Positions 16,137-39,115 are shown, numbered from the stretch's first letter. The stretch is DNA of 64,000 bases from Angiostrongylus vasorum (GCA_018806985.1 JADANN010000424.1:182501-246500), one strand, 5' to 3'. A program made the numbers and translations. The notes: generated by a model from the sequence alone, not told the origin.

Positions 16137-17387
16137 CTATAACCGACTTTTCTTCACAGGTGGAGAGTTGCTGTGATCTGAACGAATCATACGCTCCATT
16201 ATCGAACTGCTAAGCCTCGGATTCCGATCTTTTAGCGCCGACCACGATTCCGTATTCAACGTATCACATCTGTTTGTATTCATGAAATCAAGGCAGTGCT
16301 CAAATAAATAATTCGCTTGGTGAAAATCAGCCAACTCCAAACAGTCGATAACATTTGTAGAGCAAACTCTCGACATAAGGTCTTGCTCACACATTGTCTT
16401 AAGGTCAGGAATATTGTACTTCTCTGCCAACTGCATGACTTCAGAAGCGTCCTCCAATTCTAAATTCTGGAGAGAAACTGAGCCAGTATAGATGAAAACC
16501 AGCATAATTCGCACAGCAGCGGCAGAAAATTCTTCAATTACGATCATATTTGTCTTGCTTTCTTCCATATTATGTTCCAGCATGGCACGAAACACATCTG
16601 AATGAGTGATAAGTTTGTACTTGTGTACAGCGAACACCGTTCGATCGTCGCCGGACCCAGCAGCAACACTAATATCGGAATATGGCGTGTTCTCAGGATC
16701 CGTAAACATTGCAAGCTCATTTCTCACGTGAATTCGAGATACTTCGTCCATTTCCATTATTGCCATAGTACTTTGCTCTACTCGCTTACACGGTATGCGA
16801 CCAGCATCTGGTAGAAGTTCGACTGTGCACGATATAACCAAAGAATGGTCAGCCCTAATACTGTTCTGAACCTTCTGTCTCGGGATATTTCGCAGACCCC
16901 ATGAATGCCCGCCCTTAGGTGGCTTTGCATGGAAATCACCAATGTTAACATTACTAAACTTAATTTCATCATCATCATCCAAGAAAAAGAAGCGGTACTC
17001 TGCTTTGACGACCACCTCTTTCAAAGGAGACGTAGCAGACATCTTTAAGAATAATGACACGTTATTTGCGTTCTCAGGACGTTTACCTCCAGGATAAAGA
17101 CACAGCTGCCAGCAGGCCTCGGGCATTGAAGGATATTTGAACACGCTGCTTCGAAGACATAAACCCGGTTGGGAAAGCTTCAGCAACGAAGAAAAGTTGC
17201 TTACCGTCCATCTCTGGGTGAGCAGAACAGGTTCGACGTTCGTTATGCACTCATTCGTCAGTGATGATGCTGATTTCCGCACGAGACGATGCGCCCCATG
17301 TGTAAAGGAATCTCCTCTTGATATTGAAAAACTATCGTCTCGACCACGAGGGCGAGTCCTAATACGCTGGTTAGGTAATTCCGCCAT
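16137..17387 (-). CDS. MATH-BTB protein, SPOP/MEL-26-like CUL-3 substrate adaptor, intronless
   Basis: A single uninterrupted frame of 416 residues. The MATH domain spans about residues 57-190 (LTQRWTVSNFSSLL, WQLCLYPGG, HSWGLRNIP) and should bind substrates. The BTB domain spans about 225-340 (SDISVAAG, VHKYKLITHSDVFRAMLEHN, EESK, VFIYTGSV) and should bind CUL-3. A BACK-like helical part follows at about 340-400, and the C-terminus SPPVKKSRL is basic, as in SPOP (374 aa). The protein should recruit substrates to a Cullin-3 ubiquitin ligase. A long MATH insertion (DDDDEIKFSNVNIGDF) and the chromosome I-like gene neighbourhood make a MEL-26 orthologue my preferred guess over a SPOP/BATH-43 one, but I cannot verify that. 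An acceptor lies 7 nt before the ATG. The absence of introns contrasts with its neighbours. Confidence 0.9.
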   Translation of the reverse strand: MAELPNQRIRTRPRGRDDSFSISRGDSFTHGAHRLVRKSASSLTNECITNVEPVLLTQRWTVSNFSSLLKLSQPGLCLRSSVFKYPSMPEACWQLCLYPGGKRPENANNVSLFLKMSATSPLKEVVVKAEYRFFFLDDDDEIKFSNVNIGDFHAKPPKGGHSWGLRNIPRQKVQNSIRADHSLVISCTVELLPDAGRIPCKRVEQSTMAIMEMDEVSRIHVRNELAMFTDPENTPYSDISVAAGSGDDRTVFAVHKYKLITHSDVFRAMLEHNMEESKTNMIVIEEFSAAAVRIMLVFIYTGSVSLQNLELEDASEVMQLAEKYNIPDLKTMCEQDLMSRVCSTNVIDCLELADFHQANYLFEHCLDFMNTNRCDTLNTESWSALKDRNPRLSSSIMERMIRSDHSNSPPVKKSRL

Positions 17388-17394
17388 GGATATT

Positions 17395-17405
17395 CTGCAA
17401 AATAC
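17395..17405 (-). promoter_or_regulatory. Probable trans-splice acceptor of the MATH-BTB gene
   Basis: The minus strand reads TATTTTGCAG followed by AATATCC and the start ATG. This perfect 3' acceptor fits spliced-leader addition. It could also be the end of an upstream cis intron with a non-coding first exon. Confidence 0.6.
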
Positions 17406-17560
17406 ATATATCTCAAAGTAAAAAAGGTGGAAAAAATGAAACTAGTTTTTCCACTATTTCATAACTAGCAAGGGATAAAACGAAGTGTTTCCACTGAATG
17501 ACTGGTTCAACTGACAAACGACATAGAAAAGATAGTAATGGAAACTAGTAAGATATCGCC

Positions 17561-17944
17561 TCACAACGGTTTACTGCGCCATCGTGGCTGGAAGGTGTCC
17601 CTAGGTGTTGGACTGCGAGGTACAGCGGGAGGACTCATCCGCACGGTAGGGTCTCCCAAACTAAGAAGCCCGGCGTTCCCATCAGGAAACCGAGCCAAGA
17701 TTAAACCAAGACTAGAATCCACCACCGTCGTGGTACCAAACTAGTCGTGTGATGGCAAATCTCTCTTTGATCCACAAGGGGCGACTGCCTAGGGGTGGTG
17801 ACGACCTGAGGCAGACTTTGGCCAGGCTGACCTCGCGACTCCAGGGAACCACGATGATTAAATCATGAAAACTCCGAAACAATGGAAGTTATGCTGGGGC
17901 CCGCACAACAGGTGAAGACGGCCCATCCAGGTATCCAAGTAAGG
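17561..17944 (+). repeat. Family B repeat, copy 4
   Basis: Starts CACAACGGTTTACTGCGCCA and ends with CATCCAGGTATCCAAGTAAG. It sits just upstream of the MATH-BTB gene. Confidence 0.8.
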
Positions 17945-18371
17945 TGTCGACCGCCGGAGATATATGGTCAATCAGTGGCTGCGTGGCGCTGGAGGGTATA
18001 CCATATACTGTAACGGACAATCAAATTTCACACATTCAAAAGAATTATTTTAATACGGGTATTCCGAAGTCGAATAGATATTTAACCTAAACTTCTGGGA
18101 TTTCTTGTGATCTCGTAAGACACGTACTCACAAACTTGCATACAGCGGCTTGGAGGTAGCAGATGACCTATGGCGAAATAAAAAAAAAGTATCTTAATCT
18201 ATGCTATACTGCTAGATTCAAACCGGCATCCTAAGTCTTCTTAAATACGAACACCTACAACCTATACCTTTCTGTCCTCATAATCGCAGTCACCACGTCT
18301 GAGGTTAAAAAGTCGTGCTGCCAGTGCATAAAATAGGAGAAGCACGAAACTGGTGGGTTTGAAAGCACCTC

Positions 18372-18658
18372 TAGGGGCGGCTGTGGCGCAGTGGTCGGAG
18401 GCGCCCTGCAACACACACATGGCATCGATCCCCGAGCCCGTGCTCACCAAGCCTTCCATCCGTCCGGAGTCGGCAAATTGGTATCAGACTTGTCTCGGAT
18501 GATAGCAGCACTGGCTCGATACATCGGTAGACCAACGCGAGTCATTCTAAAGGCCAGATAACCGTTCAATCACCTCCAACGATTCTTAATAAAGTCGAAT
18601 GCATGACGCATTCCTCAGGGATTGATCAACACCGAGAGCTTTATCCTTTTATCCTTTT
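18372..18658 (+). repeat. Family A SINE, copy 8
   Basis: Head GGGCGGCTGTGGCGCAGTGG, box B GGCATCGATCCCCGAGCCCG, tail CTTTATCCTTTTATCCTTTT. One of the best-preserved copies. Confidence 0.85.
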
Positions 18659-18659
18659 G

Positions 18660-19820
18660 AAAGCACTTCTATAGAAAACCGTATGCTCAGTCCAATAGCT
18701 TCCAGGGTAGTAAAGCCATAATGTGGATGCATCCATTACCACTTGAGAACGATTTACCAACTCCTTTGGAAGAACAACATTGTGGCTTCCGAAGTTCCAT
18801 ACGGCATTGCTGCTAATCGTTGTTCATTTATATCAACATGATAACTGTGTGTGCTAAGTAATTCTTCTGAACATTTCCCTTCCAAACCTTATGGAACATT
18901 AGAGAGCCGGACAGAAGATCGTATTCGTACAGAAAACGATTTCATGCAAACAATGTGAAACACCCATACACTCAAGACGAGAGAACGTAAGGTATGGTTA
19001 GAATACACCAGTCTAATTTATAAAGACCCTAAGACTCTTATTTACGCCTTACCAAAATTGTATTCTTCCAAAGGGCTAAGCTTTGCTCATATTACATTCT
19101 TCGGAAAACGGTCACTGCAACATATTACGGCAACACCAGGGGGGTGGAGTACAGACGAAAATATGTCAGTTGAGATTTGGAGCTAGAATATCATAGCATT
19201 CTCTGTCTTCACTGTTCGAGGCTTTGAAAAGAACACATTGATGGTAGCAGAGGGCTAATGGAGCCAAGCCACCGTAACATAGCACTCAAACCACTTCGAA
19301 ATCGATTTTCCTAACAATAGATGCACTTCTGAGAACGAAATAACAGACTTAACTGCCACAAAAACCACCAAACCGAAACCATAAACAGATTCCCGGATGG
19401 GATGCACTCCGGTGACGTCATTCCCTGGCATGAACTATTCCATTTAGGACCGAAGTAACGATGGCGCGCGAAAAACAGCTGGAGCGCTACAGCTCAAACG
19501 AGAGTCTGAACTTCTACTAGGGTGAAGTCCAGTGAATGATTGATTCCGTATGACAGTGTTCATGGGTTTTGGATTCATATTCAAGCTGATTATCCCACAT
19601 TCAGAAGGAGTTGGACTTCTTCGTCTGCTCGTCAAGAGAACAATGTCTTATGTACTCCTAATGAGAAATTCTGTGGCTGATACTTAGTAGCCAAGTTCAG
19701 GATTTTTTGCATCCTTCTCTAATACGACGACGCTGTGAGGCCACGAAATGGTGCTTCCTTGAGAGAAACTCGACAGAACTACGCAGTAGATGTGGAAGAC
19801 GGATCTCACAAATAAGTATA
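18660..19820. other. Intergenic, nothing recognised
   Basis: No open frame over about 65 codons and no repeat family that I can place. Confidence 0.4.
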
Positions 19821-19821
19821 C

Positions 19822-20195
19822 ATACTTGGTACTTGGTACTTATACGGCCCGCCCTCACCGGTCGTGCGGGCCCCAGCATAGTCTCCATTTTTCAGAGATT
19901 TGATGGCTGAGCCATCGTGGTTTCCTGGAGTCCCGAGGTCAGCCTGGCCAAATTCTCTCCCAGGTCGTCAACACTACAGGTAGTCGCCGCCCTTGTGGAT
20001 CAGAGGGAGATTTGCCACCATATGGATCATGTGGATTCTGGTATTGGTTTACTCTTAGCTAGGCTTCCTGATGAAACAGTCGGACTCCTTCTCAGCTTGG
20101 GAGACCCTGCCAGGGGAATGAATCCCCGCTGTACATCGCAGCTCGACACCCAGGAACACCACCCAACCACGATGAGGCGGTAAACCGTTGGGAGG
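19822..20195 (-). repeat. Family B repeat, copy 5
   Basis: The right edge carries both arms of the 5' hairpin (CACCCAACCACGATGAGGCG ... ACCGTTGGGAGG). The left edge is the repeated ACTTGGTACTTGGTACTT tail. Confidence 0.85.
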
Positions 20196-20459
20196 CAAAT
20201 AAGTAAAATTTGACAAAATTTCTGTATTTCTATACAGCCCATTCTCTACCATAACCATGCTTCATAATTGCAACTGGAGCTGGCGTAATGAGCTTTCTTA
20301 GAAAAGATTTTTTTGTAGGTTTCTAAGTGAGCTCGCTGACCAAGGAGTGGACATGTCTCATATAAGAACTCTACCTGGCCGTTATCGGAAATGCTTCATA
20401 GAAATCCTGCTTTTACATTGATCCCTTACGATATCCATAGAAAAAGAGGTTCTACAAGT

Positions 20460-21240
20460 TTATCCCACCACAAAAAACCTGCTTACGGGCGCTCTGCAGA
20501 GGATAATAAAGTCGCTCGACTAGGGCAGGAATGCGTTTTCACGCGTTGGTAGCAAATTCTTGTCAAACCCTTGTTTTGTTGATGACATCGTCGTGTTTTT
20601 GAGAAGTACCAGTGAAGCAGAGACGATACTCAAAGAACTCAACGAAGCGGGAAGAAAGATTGGGCAGAAGAAAGCATAAATAGGACGAAGACCCAGTCCA
20701 TGAAGAACCCAAGGTGCTAGGTGAACGAATCAAACTTTATGGTTTTCTGACTCTGGAGACCACCTCGTACATGTACATAGAACGTTCAGTGAAGATAGAG
20801 AAAAAGCGTGAAGAGGAACTGGGCAGAAAAAGGAGGACAGCATGGGTTGTATTTGCTACTCTCAAAGAAGCCGTGGAGGATCTAACGGGCGCACAACTCC
20901 GTCATCACCTTTTTTGAATCAGTGAGCGTGGGCTGATGCTTCATCCTCGTCAAAAATGCTTCGTGCCATCAGCAGAGCGCTTGAATGATCCCTTTCGAAA
21001 TTTAACCGGCAGCCACAACGTCTAGCTGGAATGAGCAACTCAAATTTTCAGAACCTATCTCACCTTCGAGATCAGGAGAATAGCATCGATTGCGAAAGAC
21101 AGATGGAGTAGTCATATAATGGGAAAAACAGATGGCAGATGAACGAAAAGTACAGTGGAGTGGACTCCAACAGAATGCGTCTTTTTCGCACGATCCACCG
21201 AATGACGGGCGAACGTGTTCGTGGCTTACGTCATCCATCT
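20460..21240 (+). pseudogene. RTE-type non-LTR retrotransposon reverse transcriptase remnant
   Basis: A decayed reverse transcriptase with several stops and frameshifts. FVDDIVVFLRSTSEAETILK with NEAGRKIG matches the catalytic (Y/F)xDD palm region. TTSYMYIERSVKIEKKREEE and TAWVVFATLKEAVEDLTGAQ followed by LRHHLFES match the thumb region of RTE elements. A weaker C-terminal match (HIMGKTDGR) follows. The first catalytic Asp pair survives, but the frame is broken downstream. The 5' endonuclease half is absent. Confidence 0.85.
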
Positions 21241-21484
21241 GCATCCGGAGATGGAACCGAAGAATGGAACTTGGACGGATGAAATAGTGGATCTATGTCT
21301 CCAGACGTCACCATGTTCGATGGAAACTGCTACCATAAAGGACGATTGCACGAGAAAGAGAGGATTGGGATATGTGCTGGTGCAGGTGATACTGGTAAAG
21401 ACGTTCCGTGCAAGTAAGTATGAAAGTATTTCTAAGTGCAGAATGGATCCTTTCGAGGCCGACAACCGCTCCTGATGATCACGG

Positions 21485-22575
21485 TGATGACGATAAATGT
21501 CGTAGGTGCCCTTCAGCAGTTTAATGCCGCTATTTGAACGCGTTTGGAGAAACTAGTCGCCTAAAATCTATTCGAAATGTTGCTGAAGAACTTAGAGTTA
21601 GCAAACCAATAATCGCTGACCATTTCAAAGATAAAGAAAATTGAGAAGGTTTGGTAAGGGGGCTACATAAATTGAATGAATAGCGGTGAGATCGTCATTC
21701 TAAGGTCTGGCGCTGTTTTTTTTTAAACAACAAAAGAGAATTACCGATGCGTGACACTGTAACGTGCGCTCATGTGGCGCAAGGTTAAAGGTGCTCTCAA
21801 ATACACAGGTTTGGTCGTTGTTTTCATTCAGCATCCTGGGCTAACCAACCTTCTTTTGTATCCCTCGGAGGCCTGCAAATTGGCACCAAACATGCCTGGG
21901 AGGAAAACAGCACTGGCTCGATATATCGACAGGACACCGCAGGCTACCATGCAGATCAGATGTGCATTGAGGTATCTCTACGATGCTTGATGTTGAATGC
22001 ACCATGCATCCTCCAGGAATTGATCAACACCGACCCTTGTATTGTAATATGAGACGAAAAGTGGATCATATACCAGAGCCGACGACTTTCGTTCAGTGAT
22101 TTAAGAGATCAAGCTACAAAGCATTTTCCAAAGTCAAATTCGTGCCAAGAAATGGTTCTGATACCTTCGTTTTTCACAAGGGATTCGTGTACTACATGGT
22201 CTTCAGTTCTGGTGAGACGATGACTGCAGAGAACTGTTGTCACGAAATCGATGAGATCTTACAAAAACTGCAATGTACCCACATATCTTCATCATAAATG
22301 ATCCAATCCGCTTGCAGACAACGTCAAACCATATTTCCACACAGGTAATGCTCCAAGTGTCATCCCTTATACTCATTGGACAACTCGCTAACGTACTTCC
22401 ATTTTCCAAGCACCTCGGCAAGTTCTTCCAATGAAAAATCTTCAACAACCAAAGCACTGCTAAAAAATCAATTCTAAGGGTTCGTTGCTTCTCAGAATTC
22501 GAGATCCTATGCAACCGGAACAGATAACCCGGTACTTTGTTCGCAAATTATTATTTTCCATTATTTTTTGAACTT
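21485..22575 (+). pseudogene. Mariner-family transposase remnant, split by a SINE
   Basis: Decayed DD34D transposase. The N-terminal helix-turn-helix is at 21552-21690 (TSRLKSIRNVAEELRVSKPI, then a stop). After the family A SINE at 21761-22040, the catalytic part resumes with DEKWIIYQSRRLSFSDLRDQ (about 22046), FVYYMVFSSGETMTAENCCH, ADNVKPYFHT (second Asp motif, about 22310) and, in another frame, FSKHLGKFFQ and VASQNSRSYATG. The third catalytic Asp is lost in a frameshifted stretch. About 60 residues between the two halves are missing. Inactive. Confidence 0.8.
21761..22040 (+). repeat. Family A SINE, copy 9, inserted in the mariner remnant
   Basis: Head GTGCGCTCATGTGGCGCAAG, diverged box B, body with TGGGAGGAAAACAGCACTGG and ATTGATCAACACCGACCC. 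It interrupts the transposase, so it arrived after, or during decay of, the mariner. Confidence 0.75.
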
Positions 22576-22579
22576 GACT

Positions 22580-23640
22580 ATATTGAGTCAACCTTGATCG
22601 CGTTGAGATGGTAAGAAGACCAGGATGTGGTGACGTAATGGTGAGACTCTTTTTGTGCTGAAAACACTATCTTACAAGATTTCCAAAGAGCGATTCGAGC
22701 TATTTTATGTTCTTCAGGACGAAGTTGTCCCGAACAAATACTCTTTGTTGACGAAGCTTTCAAAACTGGAAGAACAAAGGCCCGCAGAGTAAAGTGTATA
22801 ACCTCTCACGTTTGGATTCTGTTTACTGCATGCCTCTTTCAACATACTCTTCGTGAGAAAAGAACACCTTGGTTAGGAATACCTAATGAGGCAACCAATA
22901 CGATCGATCGAAGACAGGATTGCGCATATCCTTATAAGCACCATTACGTAGACATGCACAATTACCGTCGATTTCATGTGAAGATTTCACGCATCAAATG
23001 GATAAACTCTGTTGACTACTACCCACTGAAAAAGAACGTGTGCTCGAAACGACACGACTTGGAAGGATGCTTTTCTCTCGTGCCTAGCGTGCAAAGGAAA
23101 AACCCGCTCAAAACTACAGCTTGTTTCCAAATCACTTAAAAAACTGTGCCAAATATATCTCAATTCTCTTAGTAAGAAATTGGAATTGCAATTCCATCAT
23201 CATGGAAGAGTACCTCAAGAGGAAAAAAAAACTGAAGCTATATTATTATTTAACTCCGGAGACGTCATACGGTAAATGTCAGCTGAACCGGGCTTCTAAG
23301 AGATTTTACAACAGTCCATGGGTGTAGAACGAAAGCGGACCCTTAAAAAAGAACTAGTTCGAGTAATTTCCATTGAGAAAATCGTGAATGTGAGATTCAT
23401 TTCTCACTCTACATCTTAAGGGAAACGAGAATCCTACGACACTGGATTTTAATGAAGTAGTAACGGAGAAACTTGAGCGTTATTTCTTAAAGTTGAAAGT
23501 TCTGAAGAAATGTATTTATATAAAGAGACGATGCCTCACAAAACATTGTGACAACCGTTTTTACGGTTGTCGAAAACCTGTGACTCACCGACCTCTATTA
23601 TCCAGCAAGCTTTTTGAGATTTAGTTGCCCTTTATGACAA
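22580..23640. other. Intergenic, no gene recognised
   Basis: The plus strand has an interrupted open stretch (about 22690-23140, for example EQILFVDEAFKTGRTKARRV) that I cannot assign to a family. Its position next to the mariner remnant suggests old transposon sequence. Confidence 0.3.
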
Positions 23641-23643
23641 AAT

Positions 23644-23985
23644 TGTTCCTGGGTGTCGGACTGCGATGTACAGTAAGGAACTCACCGCCTGGCAAGGTCT
23701 CCCAAGCTGAGAACGAATACGGAGTTTCCATCAGGAAACCTAGCTAAGAGTAAACCAATACCGGGATCCACCACCGTCCTCGTATCAAAGTCGCATGGTG
23801 GCAAACTCCTTAATCACAGAGGCTGCGACTACCTGTGGTGGCGAAGACCTGGGGCAGACTTTGGCCTGGCTGACCTCGGGATTCCAGGGAACCACAATGG
23901 CTTGACGAGCAAATCTCCGAAAAAAGTGGGTATTATGCTGAGGTCCGCACGATCAGTGAGGACGGGCCATTCAAGTATCAAGTTA
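23644..23985 (+). repeat. Family B repeat, copy 6 (5'-truncated)
   Basis: Begins at CCTGGGTGTCGGACTGCGAT, missing the 5' hairpin, and ends GGGCCATTCAAGTATCAAGT. Confidence 0.75.
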
Positions 23986-23989
23986 TAAC

Positions 23990-24820
23990 AAAATAGACTG
24001 TCATCATCCAGGAAACATGAAGCTTTTCTCGCAGTTTACTAATCTGTTCGAATGTCATCTTCATTTTTGGTTAAAATTGTCGCAAATATAGACGTAGTCA
24101 GAAAACTGAAGAAGACCTTTTCTTCTCTACTACAGGTGTTATACACCTGAAACAGTAGTGATGATAGTGTAATATCTCAATTACCTCAAAAGCAGCCGTG
24201 AACACAACAGGTCCAGAGGGATGTAGTCTCATCATGGTGAATCCTTTGACTTTTTTGTGAGAATTAGGTAAAAGGAAAAGATATGCTAAGAGTTCTGTAC
24301 GCCAACTTTCGTTTAATCTTGATGCGATTCGCCCCGACGATACTACAAAGAAAATACCTCCAGGATGAACGGATGTGGACAATTCACTCGAACCACCGCG
24401 GTTCTGCAGAAGGCGAACTGGCCGAAACATTATCCGAGTGAAGTTTATATCCTCTTCTTGTTACCTTATCAAGGACTGATCACAAAGATATTGTAAACCT
24501 GTTGTAAATGCGCCTGTTAGTGGTGAAGAATTTTTATGAAGCAACTTGACTTACTTACTACTGCTGAAACAACTGTCCCGAACTGTGAAACACCTCTCAA
24601 ATTTGACAGAAGCAAAAGCGAGAACGAGTTTGGAAATAACGTTGTGGTTTTTCCTCGTCACGATTGTATGAATTTTATGCAGTTGGAGCGGAGATGAAGA
24701 GTCTGGATCTTGTAGAGATTCCATAAGTAATTCATTGTTGTGGGTTCAAAAAGCATTTTACGCTCCCTTCACTTCTTTCCGATGTCTTCAATATTCTTTT
24801 TCACCGTGATGACAGTACTC
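23990..24820. other. Intergenic, nothing recognised
   Basis: Contains a short hairpin at about 24130-24165 (AGGTGT-TAT-ACACCT with outer CTACTA/TAGTAG pairing). The 110-codon minus-strand open frame (24430-24098) matches nothing I know. Confidence 0.3.
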
Positions 24821-24823
24821 CGT

Positions 24824-25214
24824 ACTTAATACTTACTTGATACTTGAACGGCCCATTCTCACTGGTTGTGCGGACCCCAGCATAATCTCCATTTTTCGGA
24901 GATTTGCTGGCTAAGCCACTGTGGTTCCCCGGAATCCCGAAGTTAGCCTGGCCAAAGTCTGCCCAGGTGTTCACCACCACAGGCAGTCGCAGCCCTTGCG
25001 TATCAGAGGGAGATTTGCCACCATGCGACTTTGATACCAGGACGGTGGTGGATCCTGGTATTGGTTTACTCTTAGGTAGGCTTTCTGATGGGAACGCCGG
25101 ACTCCCTTCTCAGCTTGGGAGACCCCTGCCAAAGGATTAATCCTCTGCTGTACATCGCAGTGCGACACCCAGGAACATCTCCCAGCCATGATGAGACGGT
25201 AAACCGTTGGGAGG
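24824..25214 (-). repeat. Family B repeat, copy 7
   Basis: Right edge GGTAAACCGTTGGGAGG with the matching hairpin arm 30 nt inside. The left edge is TACTTAATACTTACTTGATA, the tandem tail. Confidence 0.85.
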
Positions 25215-25361
25215 AGCCCGTACTACTCGTCAAAAAATTTTTATTACGATCGTGTTCAAATCATGGACTGCACATTGTGGACAGAGCGTAACAATATTTC
25301 AATAACTGACTCTACTTTATCTCGGTAAGACTCTAAACAACATGTATTCTTCCATTGGTAA

Positions 25362-25746
25362 GCTAACACGAGATTGATAAGAAAAAAAAACTTCATTCGC
25401 CTAACGTTTCGGCGCCTTCGCCTTCGTCAGGGGCCAGATTGATCCAAGTCGACTGTCCACAGCACTTCCTTCTTCCGATGTACATCTTCGTGATCGCATC
25501 GAGTCGAATCCGGTCGGTGGCTACCAACAACAACCGTCCTGTATAAAGGAGCAGAGCCGAGTAAGGTATCTCATTCGAGGGGGCGCTCTACTGGATTCGA
25601 AGATGTGACCTTACTAGATGTGACTACATAGACCTATGCCGGAAGAAGGAATAACTATAGACAACCGACTCCAATCAATCCGTCTCTAAAGAAGAAGAAA
25701 GCGCGAAACGTTAGCTGAGTGATGTTCTTATTAACCTCGTGTTGGA
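25362..25746. mobile_element. 385-bp terminal-inverted-repeat element with hammerhead-like cores (Penelope-like)
   Basis: The left end GCTAACACGAGATTGATAAG is an imperfect inverted copy of the right end (CTTATTAACCTCGTGTTGG). The similarity extends about 50 bp inward to CTAACGTTTCG and CGAAACGTTAG. Each repeat holds a hammerhead-like core pointing outward. No reverse transcriptase lies inside, so it is a non-autonomous or deleted copy. Penelope-like retroelements are known to carry hammerhead ribozymes in their terminal repeats. Confidence 0.65.
25406..25430 (-). ncRNA. Hammerhead ribozyme-like core
   Basis: The minus strand reads CTGACGA, then AGGCGAAGGCGCC, then GAAAC. This gives the CUGANGA box, a stem II of GGCG paired with CGCC, and the GAAA box. 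I could not place stem III and the cleavage site with confidence. A diverged second core lies at 25686-25709 on the plus strand (CTAAAGA ... GCGC-GAAAC). Confidence 0.5.
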
Positions 25747-25809
25747 CTATTAATGTAAGAACACATGTTGTAGACTTTTATTGCAATCTTTTGCAATTAA
25801 ATTCTATTA

Positions 25810-26095
25810 AGGGCGCCTGTAGCGCAGTGGTTGGAGGCGCCACTGCGACACAAACGTGGAATCGATCCCCCGCGTCCATGCCCCACCAAGCCCTCCATTC
25901 CTCCGGGGTCAGCAAATTGGTACCAGACTTGTCTCGGATGATAGCAGCACTGGCTCGATACATCGGTAGACCACTGCGAGTCATTGTAAAGGCCAGATAT
26001 GCGTTCAATCACCTCCAACGATTCTTAATGAAGTCGAATGCATGGCGCATTCCTCAGTGATTGATCAACGCCGAGAGTTGTATCCTTTATCCTTT
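25810..26095 (+). repeat. Family A SINE, copy 10
   Basis: Head GGGCGCCTGTAGCGCAGTGG, box B GGAATCGATCCCCCGCGTCC, tail TATCCTTTATCCTTTAC. The 113-aa open frame across it is repeat-derived. Confidence 0.85.
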
Positions 26096-26099
26096 ACAC

Positions 26100-27474
26100 C
26101 TCACTAACGAAATTTCGAAGAACACACTACTTCTTTACGATATGTAGCTTAAAAAGTCGTCTGGCATTCCAATCTGTAAGAGTTCCCAGACGTTTCTTAA
26201 AACGATCGGTCATATTCCGAACACCTCAGTGTTTGTCTACGACTTTCCATTAAGATTTTTTAAAAAAGTCCAGTCTGTGAAAGCTAACTCTTAATATTCA
26301 TTATAAAGAAAATCACAACAAATTACTTAATAGTTTATCGCAATAAAAACTTATTAAATTATATAATAAAATATGATAATGCCCGCTAATAAGCGGGTTG
26401 ATAAAAACAGTGTCGCAAGAGTGTACAGGAAGTGGATGTGGTGTTCGATGGAGGGAGAATCGAAAAGAAATACCGTGACTAGACCATACCGAAACTAGAA
26501 AAGGCATTAAAGCTTGGCAGCTCTACTGAAAAACTACTTCAGACAATCAAAGATATTCATTTAGAGGGGAAAAGGACGATAATACGTGTGAAAACAAACG
26601 ATCACGGTGGAAGCAGCCAACATCAGCAACTTTCATCGCTCAGACTTTAGATATAATTTAAACAGAAAAGAAAAACAGCTCCTACAGTACCACTTACGTC
26701 TCATCACTAAACTCCCACGACGAATCTGGAAGACGACCGCTTATACGGTTCTGACTGGAAAAATTGACGGTAATAACGCGAAAGCAAATGGTCGGAATGA
26801 ACCATCAGAAAAATAGAAAGATGAGAAGGACTCATCTCGAGAAGAAAAACTGAAGCCACACCAGTAGTACTTCAACATTTGCGATAACAACCACATAATG
26901 CTGTTCTCCGCACGGAACCGTTCTTGTCTTTCATTGAGCGTATCTACTGTCGTAAGGTTACACTTCCCTCGCTCAGTAGCCCACCCTTTTATTCAAAAGA
27001 TATGCTCATCTCTTAATGAATACGATTCCAACTGAGCAATCCTTTCAATTACTTCTACTTTACTCAAAATTTGGACCATTCAGATACAAAGATTTACAAC
27101 ATAAGTGAAACTTGCGCTCATGACAGAAAGCAGGTCTCGTGGCGAAAACAAGCAAGCCTCTAGTTGTTATCGCAGTGAGTGTCAATAGTGGTCTGTCCAA
27201 TGTGCCACCACAGCAATGACATGACGATAGGAGCTGAATGAAATAAAGGAGCAGTAGATGATCACTTTGGGTACATGTGTTGATGTGCTGCTGATAGCGC
27301 CATAGAAACTGCGAAATGAGATGGATAGAGACACAAACATATATGTAACTGCATACGGAACATTAGGAAAAAAAGGACATCGAGTTGCCTAGAGGGTGGA
27401 TGAGTCGGAGAGGAACGTCCGTGGCAGTTTGGTTCATCCCACGGTCGTGACGCACTGAAGGGATTCTGAACGGA
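26100..27474. other. 3' flank of goa-1
   Basis: Holds the presumed goa-1 3' UTR. A candidate minus-strand AATAAA is at 26988-26993, 538 nt past the stop. A perfect 6-bp hairpin, CCCGCT-AATA-AGCGGG, is at 26382-26397. No coding sequence recognised. Confidence 0.4.
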
Positions 27475-27512
27475 AACGACGATGACGACGACGACGACGA
27501 AGACGACGATGG
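27475..27512. repeat. GAC trinucleotide microsatellite in the goa-1 3' UTR
   Basis: About ten GAC/GAT/GAA units, starting some 19 nt downstream of the goa-1 stop codon (GTC on the transcript). Confidence 0.85.
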
Positions 27513-27530
27513 TAATACGCACACAGCAAG

Positions 27531-39033
<11,503 letters not shown>

Positions 39034-39085
39034 GGTGAATGCGGGTAGTGATGGTGGTGGCGCTGATGGTGCTTGCTTGAGGAGT

Positions 39086-39115
39086 ACGACGACGACGACG
39101 ACGACGACGGCGACG
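39086..39115. repeat. GAC trinucleotide microsatellite upstream of goa-1
   Basis: About ten GAC/GGC units, 53 nt upstream of the goa-1 start codon, presumably in its 5' UTR or promoter. It creates spurious poly-Ser and poly-Arg open frames on both strands. Confidence 0.85.
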
